In this document: positions 9,297 to 20,255 of the stretch, piece after piece
Numbering within the stretch: position 1 is the stretch's first letter
Layout: every line of letters starts with the position of its first letter
Assembly (NCBI GenBank): GCA_943736015.1
Contig: OX031057.1
Coordinates: 59,168,001 to 59,232,000 of the forward strand
Length of the DNA: 64,000 nt
DNA from: Tridacna crocea
Taxonomy: Eukaryota > Mollusca > Bivalvia > Cardiida > Cardiidae
Direction: 5' to 3'
Notes under the pieces: model-generated
What the model was told of the DNA's origin: nothing
The model's database searches: none
What the model saw: the letters and a program-made list of their open reading frames with translations, nothing else
Translations under genes and position numbers: made by a program

Positions 9297-9712
9297 CAAA
9301 GAGGCTAAAGCAGTATCCTATCGTATGACGAACTAATGAGTTGTGTCAAGTAGATAATGAAATGTCTCTCGTCCCATATGCTATTATTTGACATAAAATT
9401 TTGCCTCCCGAGTGTACATACATTTTTTTCCCTCAACGATTTGACCCAATGATATACTTTTAGACCCAACCTAACCCATTTTCAGCTCAAGTAAAATACC
9501 ACAAAGACAAACATTCTTGCCAACTTTCATACAGATCAGAAACGTTTGATAAGGTGACTTAATTTTGGATCCCAAAATAAGAAATATAGTGGTAAGATAA
9601 TTGAAATATTGTTGCTAGTGGAAAAAAAAATCCCAAACACATTTTATCGGTTTTGCGATATTCTTCTCGATGCCACTGAAGTATATCATAATGTAAACAG
9701 TAGAGTTTAACA

Positions 9713-9746
<34 letters not shown>

Positions 9747-10232
9747 TTATTGCCAGATTTTTTTCCGCGTTGGTTCGAATCTTTTGCATTATTATATATC
9801 TTAATTTCGCATTCTAAAGTGTTTTTTTTTTTTTGGGTTATATGCACTTTTTCGCATTATCACATGTTTAAATTTGTTATTACGTGTATTTGAAATTCTT
9901 TTTACCTTCAAACAGATCCTTGTAAACTTTCGTGATATAGCACTAGAGAATTGTAATAAAAGTTAGCCTATCATTGCTATTCAAATATTTCTGGATACGG
10001 GATAAACACAAAAAAATTGAAAGAAACTGTTCTAGCTCTCATTCTCCTCTGTCAGGTTTACAATGCTGTCCCCAAACCTGAAAGAGCTACTTCTATAAAA
10101 CCAAATGCTACGTGTAGAAACAAGAAAAATAGGAAGAATTAAAACATTATAGTTGTACGGTCAGGTGGGAGGGCATTTGGAAACTTATTCACGGATGTGA
10201 TGAATAATGTCGCCCCGAGGCGAAGGCGAATC
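9297..10232. other. AT-rich intron segment, unit 1
   Basis: Holds the AAT microsatellite, T-runs near 9822-9834 and the left arm of the hairpin seen at 28-171 (10155-10232). No exon recognised. Confidence 0.55.
9716..9745. repeat. AAT microsatellite
   Basis: About ten AAT/ATA triplets. In the other units the corresponding tract is shorter and includes an AATAATATTATT turn. Confidence 0.9.
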
Positions 10233-11112
10233 TATTATGCTGCAAAGTTTTTACCATTCCAACGTGTGTTAAGCTAAATTTACCTTTTTTTTTGGTTTCA
10301 AAAATTGAGTACGCTGACGAAGTAGAATTTCCCTTCTGAGTGCCCCAATTCAATGAAAACTGACGTCACTAAAACCTTGGTAAAACGTGCAGTTTGGTGC
10401 ATGATCTTGATGTTAATCTTGATCGACGCCGCCATTTTCGATATTGTGTTAAAAGTGTAGCCATATACGGGGCTCTAAAAAGGGAAACTTACGGAATCCT
10501 GTTTCCGCCATCCACTTTTCGACCTACGAGGAACTCGAAAAGTAGAAATTAGGGATACTAACTTCCACTTTTCTAGCAAAAAGGTTACCTCGAAAAGTCG
10601 AAAAGTTGAAGTTTTTGACCTGACAATTGTCATAAAACTTTCCACTTTTCGACTTCACGTTTGTCTAGAAAAGTAGAAATTAGGAAGCACTAACTTCCAC
10701 ATTTCGCCTTAAAATGCTAGGTTGAAAAGTAGAAAAGTGGAATTTTTTCACATGACAATTGTCAATAAAAATTCCACTTTTCGACCTGAAAAGACAAAGT
10801 CGAAAAGTTGAAAAGTCGAAAAGTTGAAAGGTCGAAAAGTCGAAAAGTGGAAGTTAGCCGATTAAAACTTCCACTTTTCTAGTTAGGACTAATTTTTTGC
10901 AGGATAAATTGGTCGCGTTATTATTTTAAATGTACACCGGACAAAGGAAGATGGCGGGAGCGAATGGTAGAGGTTAAATGTACACCGAATAATTCTCATG
11001 TCAGCCATAATACGGCAACTCCCCAGTTTTCACTTTAAACCCGCTCTTATCGCATTGCTACGTCCTTCAGGCTTTAACGGTGTACACATTATTAGATGTA
11101 TTGAAATCACGT

Positions 11113-11353
11113 GGCCTGCAACACGCGAAAAGGGGCATACGGACATTTGCGTAAAGTGTCGCTTCGCATCAGCCCTCGCAGTTCGACACTTTCCGTTTTA
11201 TGTAATTTTCAATTTAGCGCAAGTCTACTGTGGCACAAAATCTAATGTGGTCTTAAAGTGCCGTGTCGGATCAGCCTGTAGGATCTGCGCAGGCTGATCC
11301 GAGACGACACATTATGGAAATGTCGGAATGCCCTTTTTCGCATATTGCAAGCC
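11113..11353. mobile_element. Family C MITE inside foldback element
   Basis: A 241-bp copy starting GGCCTGCAACACGCGAAAAG and ending GCATATTGCAAGCC, with the internal GATCTGCGCAGGCTGATC hairpin and the trailing GAGACGACAC word. Confidence 0.8.
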
Positions 11354-12077
11354 ATATATAGTTGATACTTTGGACACTGATTAGTCTTTAAAGTTTAAAG
11401 GACCCATTTCACCGAAAAATATTCCCTGAAGATTGAGTTGCTATCTCAAAATGTGGCTTGATCGCCGCTGATCGCAAGTAATCGGCGGTTGAACACACCT
11501 TGGTCTTCTGTAGTCGCACAAGGTCGACGGAAAGTATATGTCCCCCCCCCCCCAAAAAAAAAGATCGAAACTAGGTTTTTGACATGTCAAAAAACTAAGC
11601 TGCGACCTGTGCGATCTGGAAAATCGCATATAGATTGCCGAAAGATCATCCGTTAAACCATTTTTTGAGTGATCTCATCCAACTCGGATTTACTTTGAAA
11701 AAACCTGCTATAGGCGAAAAGTTTCAACATGGCACAATTCCTGCAGTCTGGCCAGATCGAGATGGTCCCTTTCCATGTGACGGGTTGCATATCATGAAAT
11801 GATACTACTAGACATTACTCAACCGAAATACCAACGCGGCAGATTCGGGGAGGTCATATTGATGTTAATGTAACAATGGGGAAAATATCGAGTTCCGAGG
11901 ACAGAAATCCGTAATCGAGTTTGGAGGACATAAGTCCATAATCGACTCCGATCAGCATCATAGATAGGCCTACATCGACATTTTTATTAACCTTACAAAG
12001 ATTATGAAGGATCCCAGTGCCCACGCCAAGCCAGTGTTCGAACCAGCGACCCAGATGTTGACAAGTCACACATTTTA

Positions 12078-12291
12078 ACCCATTAGCACACGATTCCTGT
12101 TTTTGACATTTTTGCAAAATATTATTTAGGAAAACATTGTTAAAAAAGGAGAAATAACTTTTTTCAAACTATTTCTCTCACAATGTTGCCTACTCTATAT
12201 TATACTTAGATTTCAATGCACACTTTGAAATGTCGTCTACAGTTTCTTTAAATTCGGACAGTCTTTTATTTTTTGTCATCTCGTAATGGAT
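12078..12291. mobile_element. Family B MITE nested in foldback element
   Basis: A 214-bp copy with ends ACCCATTAGC and CGTAATGGAT and TA flanks. Its core hairpin is eroded. It lies inside the foldback transposon and was probably carried in with it. Confidence 0.7.
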
Positions 12292-13016
12292 TAAACGTGG
12301 TTTGAACATGTCAAATTGGGCGCACGCTTGATGCGCAGTTCCTGACTAGATTTGTGTAACTATAAACTCGGCCCATAGGCAGTATCGGATAAAGATAGAC
12401 GTCAGACTTAAACAGTGTATACATGTTTTCTTATTCGGTGGAGGTTTAACTTTCACCGGGTCCAAATACGAAGGACCGGTGACACAGGCATTTTTACCCC
12501 TACACCGGCTCCAACTTTTCAACTTTTCGACTTTTCAACTTTGTCTTTTCTAGGTCGAAAAGTGGAAGTTTTATTGACAATTGTCATGTGAAAAACTTCC
12601 ACTTTTCTACTTTTCGACCTAGCATTTTAAGGCGAAAAGTGGAAGTTAGTGCTTCCTAATTTCTACTTTTCTAGACAAACGTGAAGTCGAAAAGTGGAAA
12701 GTTTTATGACAATTGTCAGGTCAAAAACTTCAACTTTTCGACTTTTCGAGGTAACTTTTTGCTAGAAAAGTGGAAGTTAGTATGCCTAATTTCTACTTTT
12801 CGAGTTCCTCGTAGGTCGAAAAGTGGATGGCGGAAACAGGATTCCGTAGAAACTGCCTTACGTTCGCCAGGGTACATGTTATGTATGTTCAGGACATAAA
12901 TTATTATCCAATCAGATCACAAGAAATGTCTTTGCAGTATGATAAGAATTCTTTTTCTGTATTCAACTTTCAATACCCATTTGATGCAGGCACTTTAGTC
13001 TTTTACCAAAGAATTA

Positions 13017-13202
13017 ACCCATTACCACACAATCCCTACTTTTGACGCCCCTGAGAAAGAAGCCTTTTGAAAACACTTTGGGAAAACACAGTGTTTTCTA
13101 CCCTTCTCAGAACAAATTTCAATTTTTCAGTCACCTTTATTTTGTCGTCTAGAAATGCTTTCAATTTGAACCAGTCTAAAATTTTTTCGTGTGGTAAAGA
13201 GT
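13017..13202. mobile_element. Family B MITE, unit 1 (core partly deleted)
   Basis: The left end is ACCCATTACCACACAATCCC and the right end is GGTAAAGAGT. The central hairpin is shortened to GGGAAAACACAGTGTTTTC. Equivalent copies start near 26005 and 38993, and again near 51985. A further decayed Family B-like segment follows to about 13380. Confidence 0.7.
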
Positions 13203-13472
13203 TCAACAATTAGAGTTCTCCAAATTAAAAGAATATGCTGACAGCAAATAACATGTAACTCAAAAAATGTGAAGTGTTTATAAAATGGCGGAAAACATGG
13301 TAGAAAGCCGAGAAAATGCTGGTGACACTTTCCTACAATGTTTTCGAAAGTCTTTCTCTCTCTTAAATTTCTAATAGAATAACTCTCTCTGATTCACTCG
13401 CATAATCCACCAGTATTAAATGCCATTACCACAAAATGAACTAAATAGGTATATTTCAACTAGCCAAAAGTC

Positions 13473-13505
13473 TGTTCTATTATTCTATTCTATTCTATTC
13501 TATTC
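13473..13505. repeat. ATTCT pentanucleotide microsatellite
   Basis: Six or so TATTC units. Units 2 to 4 keep only about three (for example 26467-26488). Confidence 0.85.
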
Positions 13506-13528
13506 TTTGTAAACTGGAAAGTGAAATG

Positions 13529-13650
13529 GATATTTAGCCATGCACTTTAAAAAGGAATTTTATGCATTTGCAAGAAATATCGGCCCAAGTCAGCCTAAGC
13601 AGTCCGAGCAGCATGACCTGTATCAAAATATTTTGGTAAACTTTCTGCGT
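13529..13650. mobile_element. Family H-like relic, unit 1
   Basis: The words AGCCATGCACTTTAAAAAGG, TATGCATTTGCA and GCCCAAGTCAGCCTAAGCAG resemble Family H, but the right end is lost. Another fragment of the family is at about 18990-19090. Confidence 0.45.
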
Positions 13651-13813
13651 GTCTATGGACCAAAATATCTCTGGATTCAGCAGATTGTTACACAAAATGG
13701 ATTGTATGGGTCAGAAATTATCTAATGACTTGCCTTATAATTATAAAGTATTGCTAAGATGCGTTTAAACTCCCTCCACCCCACACCCCCTTTGCCAGTG
13801 CAGGGCTCAAATA

Positions 13814-14072
13814 GCCTGCAACACGCGTAAAGGGACATTCGTAAATTAGCGTAAGGTGTCGTCTCGGATCAGCCTCCGCGCAGGCTAATCCGAAAGGACA
13901 CTTTCTGTTTTTAAGTAATTTTCTGTTTTGCGCTAGTTTACCGAAGAGCAAAATCTAATGTAGTCGTAAAGTGCCGTCTCGGATCAGCCAGCGCAGTGAT
14001 GCAGGTGATCTCAGACGGCACTTTATGACAATTGAGGCAAATGTCAGCATGCCCCTTTCGCGTGTTGCAAGC
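13814..14072. mobile_element. Family C MITE, unit 1
   Basis: Starts GCCTGCAACACGCGTAAAGG and ends CGCGTGTTGCAAGC. Two internal hairpins are present (CCTCCGCGCAGG; the second is degraded). It recurs near 26793, 39781 and 52773. Confidence 0.78.
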
Positions 14073-14224
14073 TGAATAAATATGCTATTTGTCTATATTT
14101 CTCTATACAAACTAAATCACTATTCTCTACCTTGACACTATACTAGACTAGATTTAAGACTCAGTCGTATGGGATACAGTTGCAGACGACAAATTCACTG
14201 TGACTCGAATGTGCGATTTGTCAA

Positions 14225-14697
14225 TAAATGTATTTATTATATACCTAGCAGTGAAATCCAGGAGTTTCCCAGTGTAATAAATTTTGATATCATCACTAGT
14301 GACGATATCAACTTTCACTTTCTGCCGTAATTTAGGAACTACTTTTTTTTCATTAAGCACTTATAGATAGTGTTAATTGTAAGTTCTATATTTTCAACGA
14401 GTAGTCCCGTTTTGTTCTTTTAAATTATGTATTCATCCGCACCATGTCCCTGACTTTTTTTTCTCTATCCAAAGTATTGATTTCGACTTTCAAACGAAAC
14501 ATTAAAAATAATAATTTCAAAAAGGTGTATAATAAATAAAATAATCAACTGGTTATTTTTTATATGAAAAATATCTCTTTCGGATGGGTGGTAAGGCGTT
14601 AAAAAAACTCGTGCTGCGCACTCGTTTTTTAACGCCTAACAACGCATCCTCGTGAGATATTTTTCATATAGAAATATGCAGTTGATTATCCTCTATA
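14225..14697. mobile_element. Family F repeat, unit 1 (body plus hairpin)
   Basis: The hairpin at about 14541-14693 and a body with CCTAGCAGTGAAATCC at its left edge both match 4625-4984, with about 100 bp extra between them. It recurs in all units near 27204, 40192 and 53184. Confidence 0.7.
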
Positions 14698-14757
14698 GAA
14701 TATATTGTTAGAAAACTAGATAATGATATGTAGTACTCTGGTCTATCCACTGATTTA

Positions 14758-14980
14758 ACTCATTACCAAATAACAATATTTTTGGCTTGTCCAAATCGAA
14801 AGTGTTTGCAGACGACAAAATAAAAGTGACTGAAAATTTGAAATTTGTTTTGTGAAGGTTAGAAAACATTGTGGGAAAAGGAGAAAATGCTGGTGACCAA
14901 CACTTTCTCCTTTTCCCACAATGTTTTCTATAGGCGTCTTTCTCAGGGGCGTCAAAGGTAGGGATTGTGTGTTAATGGGT
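14758..14980. mobile_element. Family B palindromic MITE with TA flanks, unit 1
   Basis: A 223-bp copy with TA on both sides. Its core near 14861-14932 has GAAAACATTGTGGGAAAAGG on both strands. It recurs at the same place in units 2 to 4 (near 27743, 40731 and 53722). Confidence 0.8.
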
Positions 14981-15273
14981 TAAATGTATAGGTTGTGTTT
15001 GTATAAGGGGACACTTATACTGCCTTGCTATAGCGCAAGCTATACATTTATATCAATCTGTGGGAAAGACTAGAGTATTACAGATAATACATAGCATTTA
15101 CTCTATTTCTGGGTGGCATTTCCAAAACGTCTTCATCAACAAGGAAACACACAACTATTTGCTAAAGGGTCAAACCAAATGGCTATTCTACATTATAAAT
15201 TATCAAAATTCTAGTCTATTCTCTATCCTCTTCGCAAACCAAGGCTGACGATTCACTACGCTACTCCACCCTC

Positions 15274-15673
15274 ATCTTCGCTAGCCAAGTTTACGATCAC
15301 TACGTGGATCTTACCTTGGCTGATTGAGCCCGATTTCGAGATTCCTTCTATGCGCCCTCTATTGGATGCTGGTTATTACGCCCCTTTACATCATATTTCT
15401 AAAAGCAAATGAAGTATCGTTTTACAAACCGTTTATGATTACACATGAAGCGATAAGCAGACATCCACGTAAGTTTCCGTGTTTTACCTTTTATTCAAAA
15501 GGTAGAGACTTTGTTCTATTTTTATCAAAGATGAAATGCTACGAGCGATTTCATTCGTTGCAGCTAGAGCTGGATGCATCCAATTAAAAAGCGTATCGGG
15601 TGAACGTAAAAATCAAGCTCGATCCGCCAAGGTAAGATCCACGTAGTGATAGTAAACTTGGCTCGAAAAGATG
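15274..15673. mobile_element. Family E MITE, unit 1 copy a
   Basis: A 400-bp copy starting CATCTTCGCTAGCCAAGTTT and ending CTTGGCTCGAAAAGATG. A left-end fragment of the family also lies at about 15226-15273. It recurs near 28259 and in units 3 and 4. Confidence 0.72.
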
Positions 15674-16047
15674 CTATACCCTTGGTGGATCAAGATTGAT
15701 TTTTACATTCCCCCGATACACTTTTTTATTGGATGCAGCCAGCTCCAACTACAACGAATGAAATCGCTAGTAGCATTTCATCTTTGATAAAAATAGAATG
15801 AGGTTGCGGCCTTTCGAATAGAAGGTAAACATGGAAACGCACGTCGATATCTGCCTATCGCTTCATGTTGAATAAATGTATTCGTAAGTGGTTTGTAAAA
15901 TGATATTTCATTGGCTTTCAGAAATATTATGTAAAGGGGGATATTAACCAGCATCCAATAGAAGGCGCATCGCAGGAATCTCGAAATCAGGTTCAATCAG
16001 CCAAGGTAAGATCCACGTAGTGATCGTAACCTTGGCTCGCAAAGATG
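15671..16047. mobile_element. Family E MITE, unit 1 copy b
   Basis: Abuts copy a and ends ACCTTGGCTCGCAAAGATG. Its left end is shortened (ATGCTATACCCTTGGTGG). Confidence 0.7.
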
Positions 16048-16279
16048 ATTCTCTATCTTCATTTTGTACCAGTTCGTGGAGGTCTTGTGGGTCGTGTGGG
16101 TCTCCTTCTTGTGGTAGTTAATACAGTTGTAAGTGTTGGGTTCTCTGGTGTGGGTAAGGTTCCACTACTGCCTATACATACATACAAGCATTTTGGCTTT
16201 TTAAAGGGGAATTAAACCTGATTACTTTTCTAAGATATCTCAACAAAGACTTCATTCTAATGCAAAGATGGTCTTAGAC

Positions 16280-16502
16280 CTTTCGAAAAGAAAAACATCC
16301 CTGGTTTTTACGACCCCGGGATGAAAGCTTTTGAAAACTTTGTGAAAAAAGGAGAAAATGCAGGTAACCAGCATTTTCTTCTTTTCCACAATATTTTCAA
16401 CCCTATTGGAAACAACTTTCAATTTTTGAGTTGCATTTATTTTGTCGTCTGCAAATGCTTTCAATTTGGACAAGTCTAAAATTTTGTCGTCTGGTAAAGA
16501 GT
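16280..16502. mobile_element. Family B MITE, unit 1
   Basis: The core GAAAATGCAGG/TAACCAGCATTTTC near 16354-16377 and the right end GGTAAAGAGT identify it. The left end is eroded, so the start is approximate. It recurs near 29265, 42253 and 55244. Confidence 0.65.
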
Positions 16503-16939
16503 TAAGCTTACATATATGGAGAAATAAATGCCGAAAGCACAAAGAATTACCTTTTTGTGTGTGTGTTTTGTAGGCCTATTCAAATTTAAGAAAAACAAAA
16601 TCTCCCAAAAATGTTGTTTTCTCGGGACTGTGAACTGTTTGCGATGGAAAAAGTAGTGCACATCGTCTTCGACGGCGTATTGGAGAAAACAGGTGCAATC
16701 CAACAAATATAATTGGAAAAGAGGTCTCACTTCAGATCTAATGTATTTGTTACGAATTCTTGTGTGGATTACAGAGAACTTGCGTTGCACAAAGAAGAAA
16801 TAGCGTAAAACTACGAACACTTTTTCTTTGAACTTAAAGTTTTGCGGGAAAAAAATTTATGAAAATAGTCAATTTTATAGTTCGAGAATGATAACTCTGC
16901 TACTATAATTTGAGAACCTGAAAAGAATACCATCAGATT
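16503..16939. other. intron segment without recognised repeat, unit 1
   Basis: A 33-codon plus-strand frame (MLFSRDCELFAMEKVVHIVF...) and a 114-codon minus frame overlap here. Neither has domain support, and the minus frame is broken by single-base indels in the other units (71 codons there). Confidence 0.4.
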
Positions 16940-17790
16940 AAGTGAAAATGTTTGACTCAAGAAATAATTTTCTTTCTAACATGGTTAATCGTTCAATAAA
17001 GCACATCTGTGAGTTACGAGGAAAATAAAATCCACGAGTGCGATGGCCCGAGTGGGTTATCCATTGCGCCTCATAATTCACAACGTGGTTTATTGAACGT
17101 TCTAACATGACACCCGAATTCGGCTCTATAATCACAGTGCAAGGAAAGCGTGGTAAAATCTGCGACAATCAATGTAGAGTGACGTCATTCTGCATCAAGT
17201 GACGTCGTTCAGTGAGTGAGTTATTCAATGGAACATAATCTTCATCCGCCTATTTACTCTAAGTTTGAACTTGTTTTCCTTTCATTAAGAATTTGTCATA
17301 TTAGAATCGAAATAATCTTCTTTCTATCGTGGGTTATCGTTAAATAAACCACGTTGTGAGTTATAAGGCGCAATGAGTAAACCACTGGGGCTATCGCCAT
17401 CGTGGATTATCTATTGTGCCTCATAACTCACAACTGTGGTTTATTGAACGATAAACCACGATAGAAAGAAGATTATTTCACAAACAAACCATGATAGAAA
17501 GAAGATTATTTCGATTCTAACATGGTCAACTCTTTGTCCAAGAGAAACAAGTTCAAACGTAGATGTAGATTATATGTCATTGAATAACGTATAAATTTAA
17601 AAGAATAACGTCACTCTATATAGAATCACGTCATCCTACATAGAATAACATGGATTTTACCACGGTTTCGATAAACTCTGAAGCCGAATTCACGCGTCAA
17701 GTTAGAATTAGGAAATAATTTTCTTTCTATCGTGGTTTATAGTTCAATAAACCATAGTTGTGAGTTATGAGGCACAATCAATAATCCACT
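16940..17790. repeat. Family G compound inverted repeats with TGACGTC words
   Basis: A full hairpin at about 17319-17482 (TATCGTGGGTTATCGTTAAA facing GAACGATAAACCACGATAG) is flanked by two half copies at about 16955-17090 and 17705-17790. Between them are segments with GTGACGTCATT-type words and a GGATTTTACCACG stretch. It recurs in units 2 to 4 with several small differences. Confidence 0.65.
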
Positions 17791-17905
17791 TTGGCGATCA
17801 CTAACAGCCTTTGGTAATCAAAAAGGATGAACTTTCACGGTAAAAACAGAAAACATGTAGCTCTAGATCCATCAAGTACAAACTTATCTGCAGTTCTCGA
17901 AATGG

Positions 17906-18173
17906 TCAGCGACACGCAAAAAGGGGCATTCAGAAATTTGAATAAAGTGTCATCTCGGATCCGAGTACACAGCAGGGGCAGGCTAATCCAAGACGGCACT
18001 TTCCTTTTTTTATGTAGGCCTAATTTTCTGTTTTTTGCGCAAGTCTTAAGAAGAACAAAATTTGATGTGGTCGTAAAGTGCCGTCTCGGATTAGCCTGGA
18101 CGGACTGTGCAGGCTGTTCCAAGACGACACTTTACGCAAACGTCCGAATGCTCCTTTTAGCGTGTTGAAGGCC
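17906..18173. mobile_element. Family C MITE, unit 1
   Basis: Left end CAGCGACACGCAAAAAGGGG, right end TAGCGTGTTGAAGGCC. Internal hairpin around GCCTGGACGGACTGTGCAGG. The unit 2 copy near 30900-31150 has a 7-bp deletion that units 1, 3 and 4 lack. Confidence 0.78.
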
Positions 18174-18286
18174 AAATGATATATGAAAACAGCTCAGGGG
18201 AGACAAGTCAAAGTGATTCTTCCACCTCGTCAATTCCTTCCTGAATAATATCTCATCGGCCATACCTTATCTTATATCAGAAATGT

Positions 18287-18536
18287 CCTGCAACACGGGA
18301 AAAGGGGCATTCGGACATTTACGAAAAGTGTCGTCTCGGATCAGTCCGCTCAAGCTAATCCGAGACGACACTTTATCTTTTTTATGTGATTTTCTGTTTT
18401 CTGCAAGTCTGCTGTAGCACAAAATCTGATGTAGCCGTAAAGTGCTGTCTCGGATTGGCCTGCATGGACTGAGCATGATGCTCTGAGACGACATCTTACG
18501 CATATGTCCGAATGCCCCCCTTTGCGTGTAGCAAGC
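18287..18536. mobile_element. Family C MITE, unit 1, second copy
   Basis: A 250-bp copy starting CCTGCAACACGGGAAAAGGG and ending TTTGCGTGTAGCAAGC, 113 bp from the preceding Family C copy in the same orientation. It recurs in every unit. Confidence 0.78.
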
Positions 18537-18607
18537 AAAATATTGTTGTTATTGTTATTGTTGTTGATGATGATGTGGACTTGATTTATCGTCTGTAGAG
18601 ATTTAAT

Positions 18608-18985
18608 TAAGAAACAGTCTTCTTCCTATCGTGGTTTATCGTTCAATAAACCACAGTTGTGAGTTATGAGGCACAATAAATAATGCACGATGGCGATAGC
18701 CCGAGTGGTTTATTCATTGCGCCTAAAAACTCACAACGTGGTTTATTGAAAGATAGAAAGAAGATTATTTCGATTCTAATATGGCCAATTCTTAATGAAA
18801 GGAAAACAAGTTCAAAGTTAGAGTAAAAATGCGGATGAAAATTATGCTCCATTGAATAACTCACTCATTGAATGACGTCACTCGATATAGAATGACGTCA
18901 CTCTACATGGATTGTCGCAGATTTTACCACGCTTTCCTTGCACTGAGTTTATAGAGCCAAAGTCGCGTGCCGTGTTAGAATATTT
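18608..18985. repeat. Family G hairpin plus CRE-like direct repeat
   Basis: A hairpin at about 18627-18768 is followed by two copies of GAATGACGTCACTC (18869-18901, one slightly altered) and the GATTTTACCACG segment. The same order occurs in 16940-17790. Confidence 0.65.
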
Positions 18986-19228
18986 AATTAGTCCATTCAG
19001 CCCATGATCTGTCAAAAAACAACGACATCATGCATCTGCAAAAAGTATCGATTCTTATCAGCTCTCGCAGTCCGCGTAGGCTGAAATGGGTTAAGCGTTT
19101 TAACTATAGGTAAATATCCTGCACGTCGAAAAAGCATTCTACCCCACGATACAGTTGGTTGAGGGACAAAATTGATTTAATGTATCCATGCGATGACTTG
19201 CCAAGTACAATAAGCTACGGAGATGCGT

Positions 19229-19417
19229 TAATATCGTTAGCATTTACAGACGACAAAATAAATGTGACTGAAAAATTGAAATTTGGTTTGGGAAGGGTTA
19301 AAAAAATTGTGGGAAAAGGAGAAAATGCTGTTACCAGCACTTTCTCCTTTTCCCACAATGTTTTCAGAAGGCTTCTACCTCTGTTTCGTAAAAACCTGAG
19401 AGTTTTTGGTAACGGGT
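19229..19417. mobile_element. Family B MITE beside exon FC2, unit 1
   Basis: The core near 19309-19364 pairs GTGGGAAAAGGAGAAAATGC with its inverse, and the right end is GGTAACGGGT. Its edge is 73 bp from the FC2 donor. Copies are present in all four modules. Confidence 0.7.
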
Positions 19418-19489
19418 TACGCCCCTTTTTGACAGTGCATGGCTCAGTTCTATATTCCATCACTTTCATGAGAAACAAATCATATTTAC

Positions 19490-19625
19490 CTCTGTCAAAG
19501 CAGCCGATGATACGTAGAGTAATATTCATACTGCTTTCATAAGGAAGTTTGTGCACAGTTATTCTGAACTTGGTGTATCCGTTTTGTGGTGGGTTAACAA
19601 TGGCCGTGTCATTAAAGTCATAAGT
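19490..19625 (-). CDS. exon FC2, module 1: C-terminal half of discoidin-like domain
   Basis: This 136-nt exon has acceptor TTGTTCTGCAG and donor G|GTAAAT, phase 0 in and phase 1 out. It reads TYDFNDTAIVNPPQNGYTKF, then RITVHKLP and ends NITLRIIGCF. The pattern of a C-terminal beta strand rich in Ile/Arg/Val followed by LR-x-x-x-GC matches the end of discoidin/F5-8 type C-like folds. It carries two N-glycosylation sequons (NDT, NIT). The last G plus AA from the following mucin exon makes a Glu codon, keeping the frame into the Thr-rich region. Confidence 0.8.
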
Positions 19626-19750
19626 CTGCAGAACAATATTCAATCCTTATTTATAACAGCAAGAAATAGATGATATATCTATATATATTTTTTTTCGGTG
19701 AAAGATTGAAATTTATTTCATCGAATGAGCATCATCGGTAATATTTTTAC

Positions 19751-19882
19751 GTCTGTTGCACAAAATCTGATGTAGTTGTGAAGTGCCATCTTGGATTAGC
19801 CTGCGCGGACTGCACAGGCTGATCATAGACGACACCTTATGCAAATGTCCTTTCGAATATCCCTTTTCGCGTGTTGCAGACC
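19751..19882. mobile_element. Family C MITE, right half only
   Basis: Only the second half is recognisable, from GTTGCACAAAATCTGATG to CGCGTGTTGCAGACC, with hairpin GCCTGCGCGGACTGCACAGG. It lies in the FC1-FC2 intron of every module. Confidence 0.7.
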
Positions 19883-20009
19883 AATTTATTGCCCTTAAAT
19901 GACGTGTTATTATAATCCTTTTTTAAATAGTACTATCATTATGTTTTGTTTAGTCAAGAATATGTTTAAAATATATCTTGAATTTCAGCCAATGTGCTAA
20001 ACTGAGACC

Positions 20010-20245
20010 AAGCCTGATAAATAGCTAAATCAGTAAGTCAACTGTAGGAGCTGAAACCAGGAGGTCACCAGTTCGACTATCAGCTCTGCCAATTTCTTTC
20101 CAAGAACTGCTGATAGTCGGCCCTCTGACAGGGCTGAACATTGGTTCAACGGTTGTGTTTTAGAGAAGCCAGTGGCTTGGGTAGGAAATTGTGCGAGGTA
20201 TACTAGCCAAAAAGAAACCCCAGGACAACAAGTGAATGCAGCGAA
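20010..20245 (+). repeat. tRNA-derived SINE-like relic
   Basis: A pol III box A-like word TAGCTAAATCAG (20022) and a box B-like word AGTTCGACTATC (20070) are about 48 bp apart, as in a tRNA. The B-box copy in unit 4 reads AGTTCGACTATCGG, closer to consensus. A non-tRNA body of about 150 bp follows. The cloverleaf stems are broken, so it is not a functional tRNA. It lies in the FC1-FC2 intron of every module. Confidence 0.5.
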
Positions 20246-20255
20246 AACAGCGTTA

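Larger units (their letters stand above)
10490..12848. mobile_element. foldback-type DNA transposon with long terminal inverted repeats
   Basis: This 2,359-bp element begins TACGGAATCCTG and ends with the exact inverse. The terminal inverted repeats are about 340 bp (10490-10828 and 12510-12848), themselves built of many short direct and inverted copies of a CTTCCACTTTTCGAC-like word. It is flanked by the 6-bp duplication GAAACT (10484-10489 and 12849-12854). The same site is uninterrupted in the three other units (AGGGAAACTGCC near 25842, 38829 and 51822), so the borders are exact. No transposase-length open frame lies inside, so it is non-autonomous. It carries internal copies of Family C and Family B repeats. 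The superfamily is undetermined; a 6-bp duplication does not decide it. Confidence 0.93.
10233..12944. mobile_element. Family K MITE interrupted by the foldback element
   Basis: The ends TATTATGCTGCAAAG and CTTTGCAGTATGATA border about 347 bp of Family K sequence once the 2,359-bp insertion and its target copy are removed. The uninterrupted counterparts are at 25572-25932, 38560-38920 and 51552-51912. Confidence 0.75.

Noticed and set aside
16476..16820. 114-codon minus-strand frame
   Set aside because: In units 2-4 it is shortened to 71 codons by small indels, it overlaps a MITE, and it has no domain or splice support.
17827..18168. 113-codon plus-strand and 95-codon minus-strand frames
   Set aside because: Both lie across a Family C MITE and change length or break between units.
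19215..19643. 142-codon minus-strand frame and its copies as a stand-alone protein
   Set aside because: Beyond the donor at 19489 the frame runs into a Family B MITE; only the 136-nt exon is supported.
20010..20095. Functional tRNA gene
   Set aside because: The A and B box words are present, but the acceptor and T stems do not pair and there is no clear anticodon arm.
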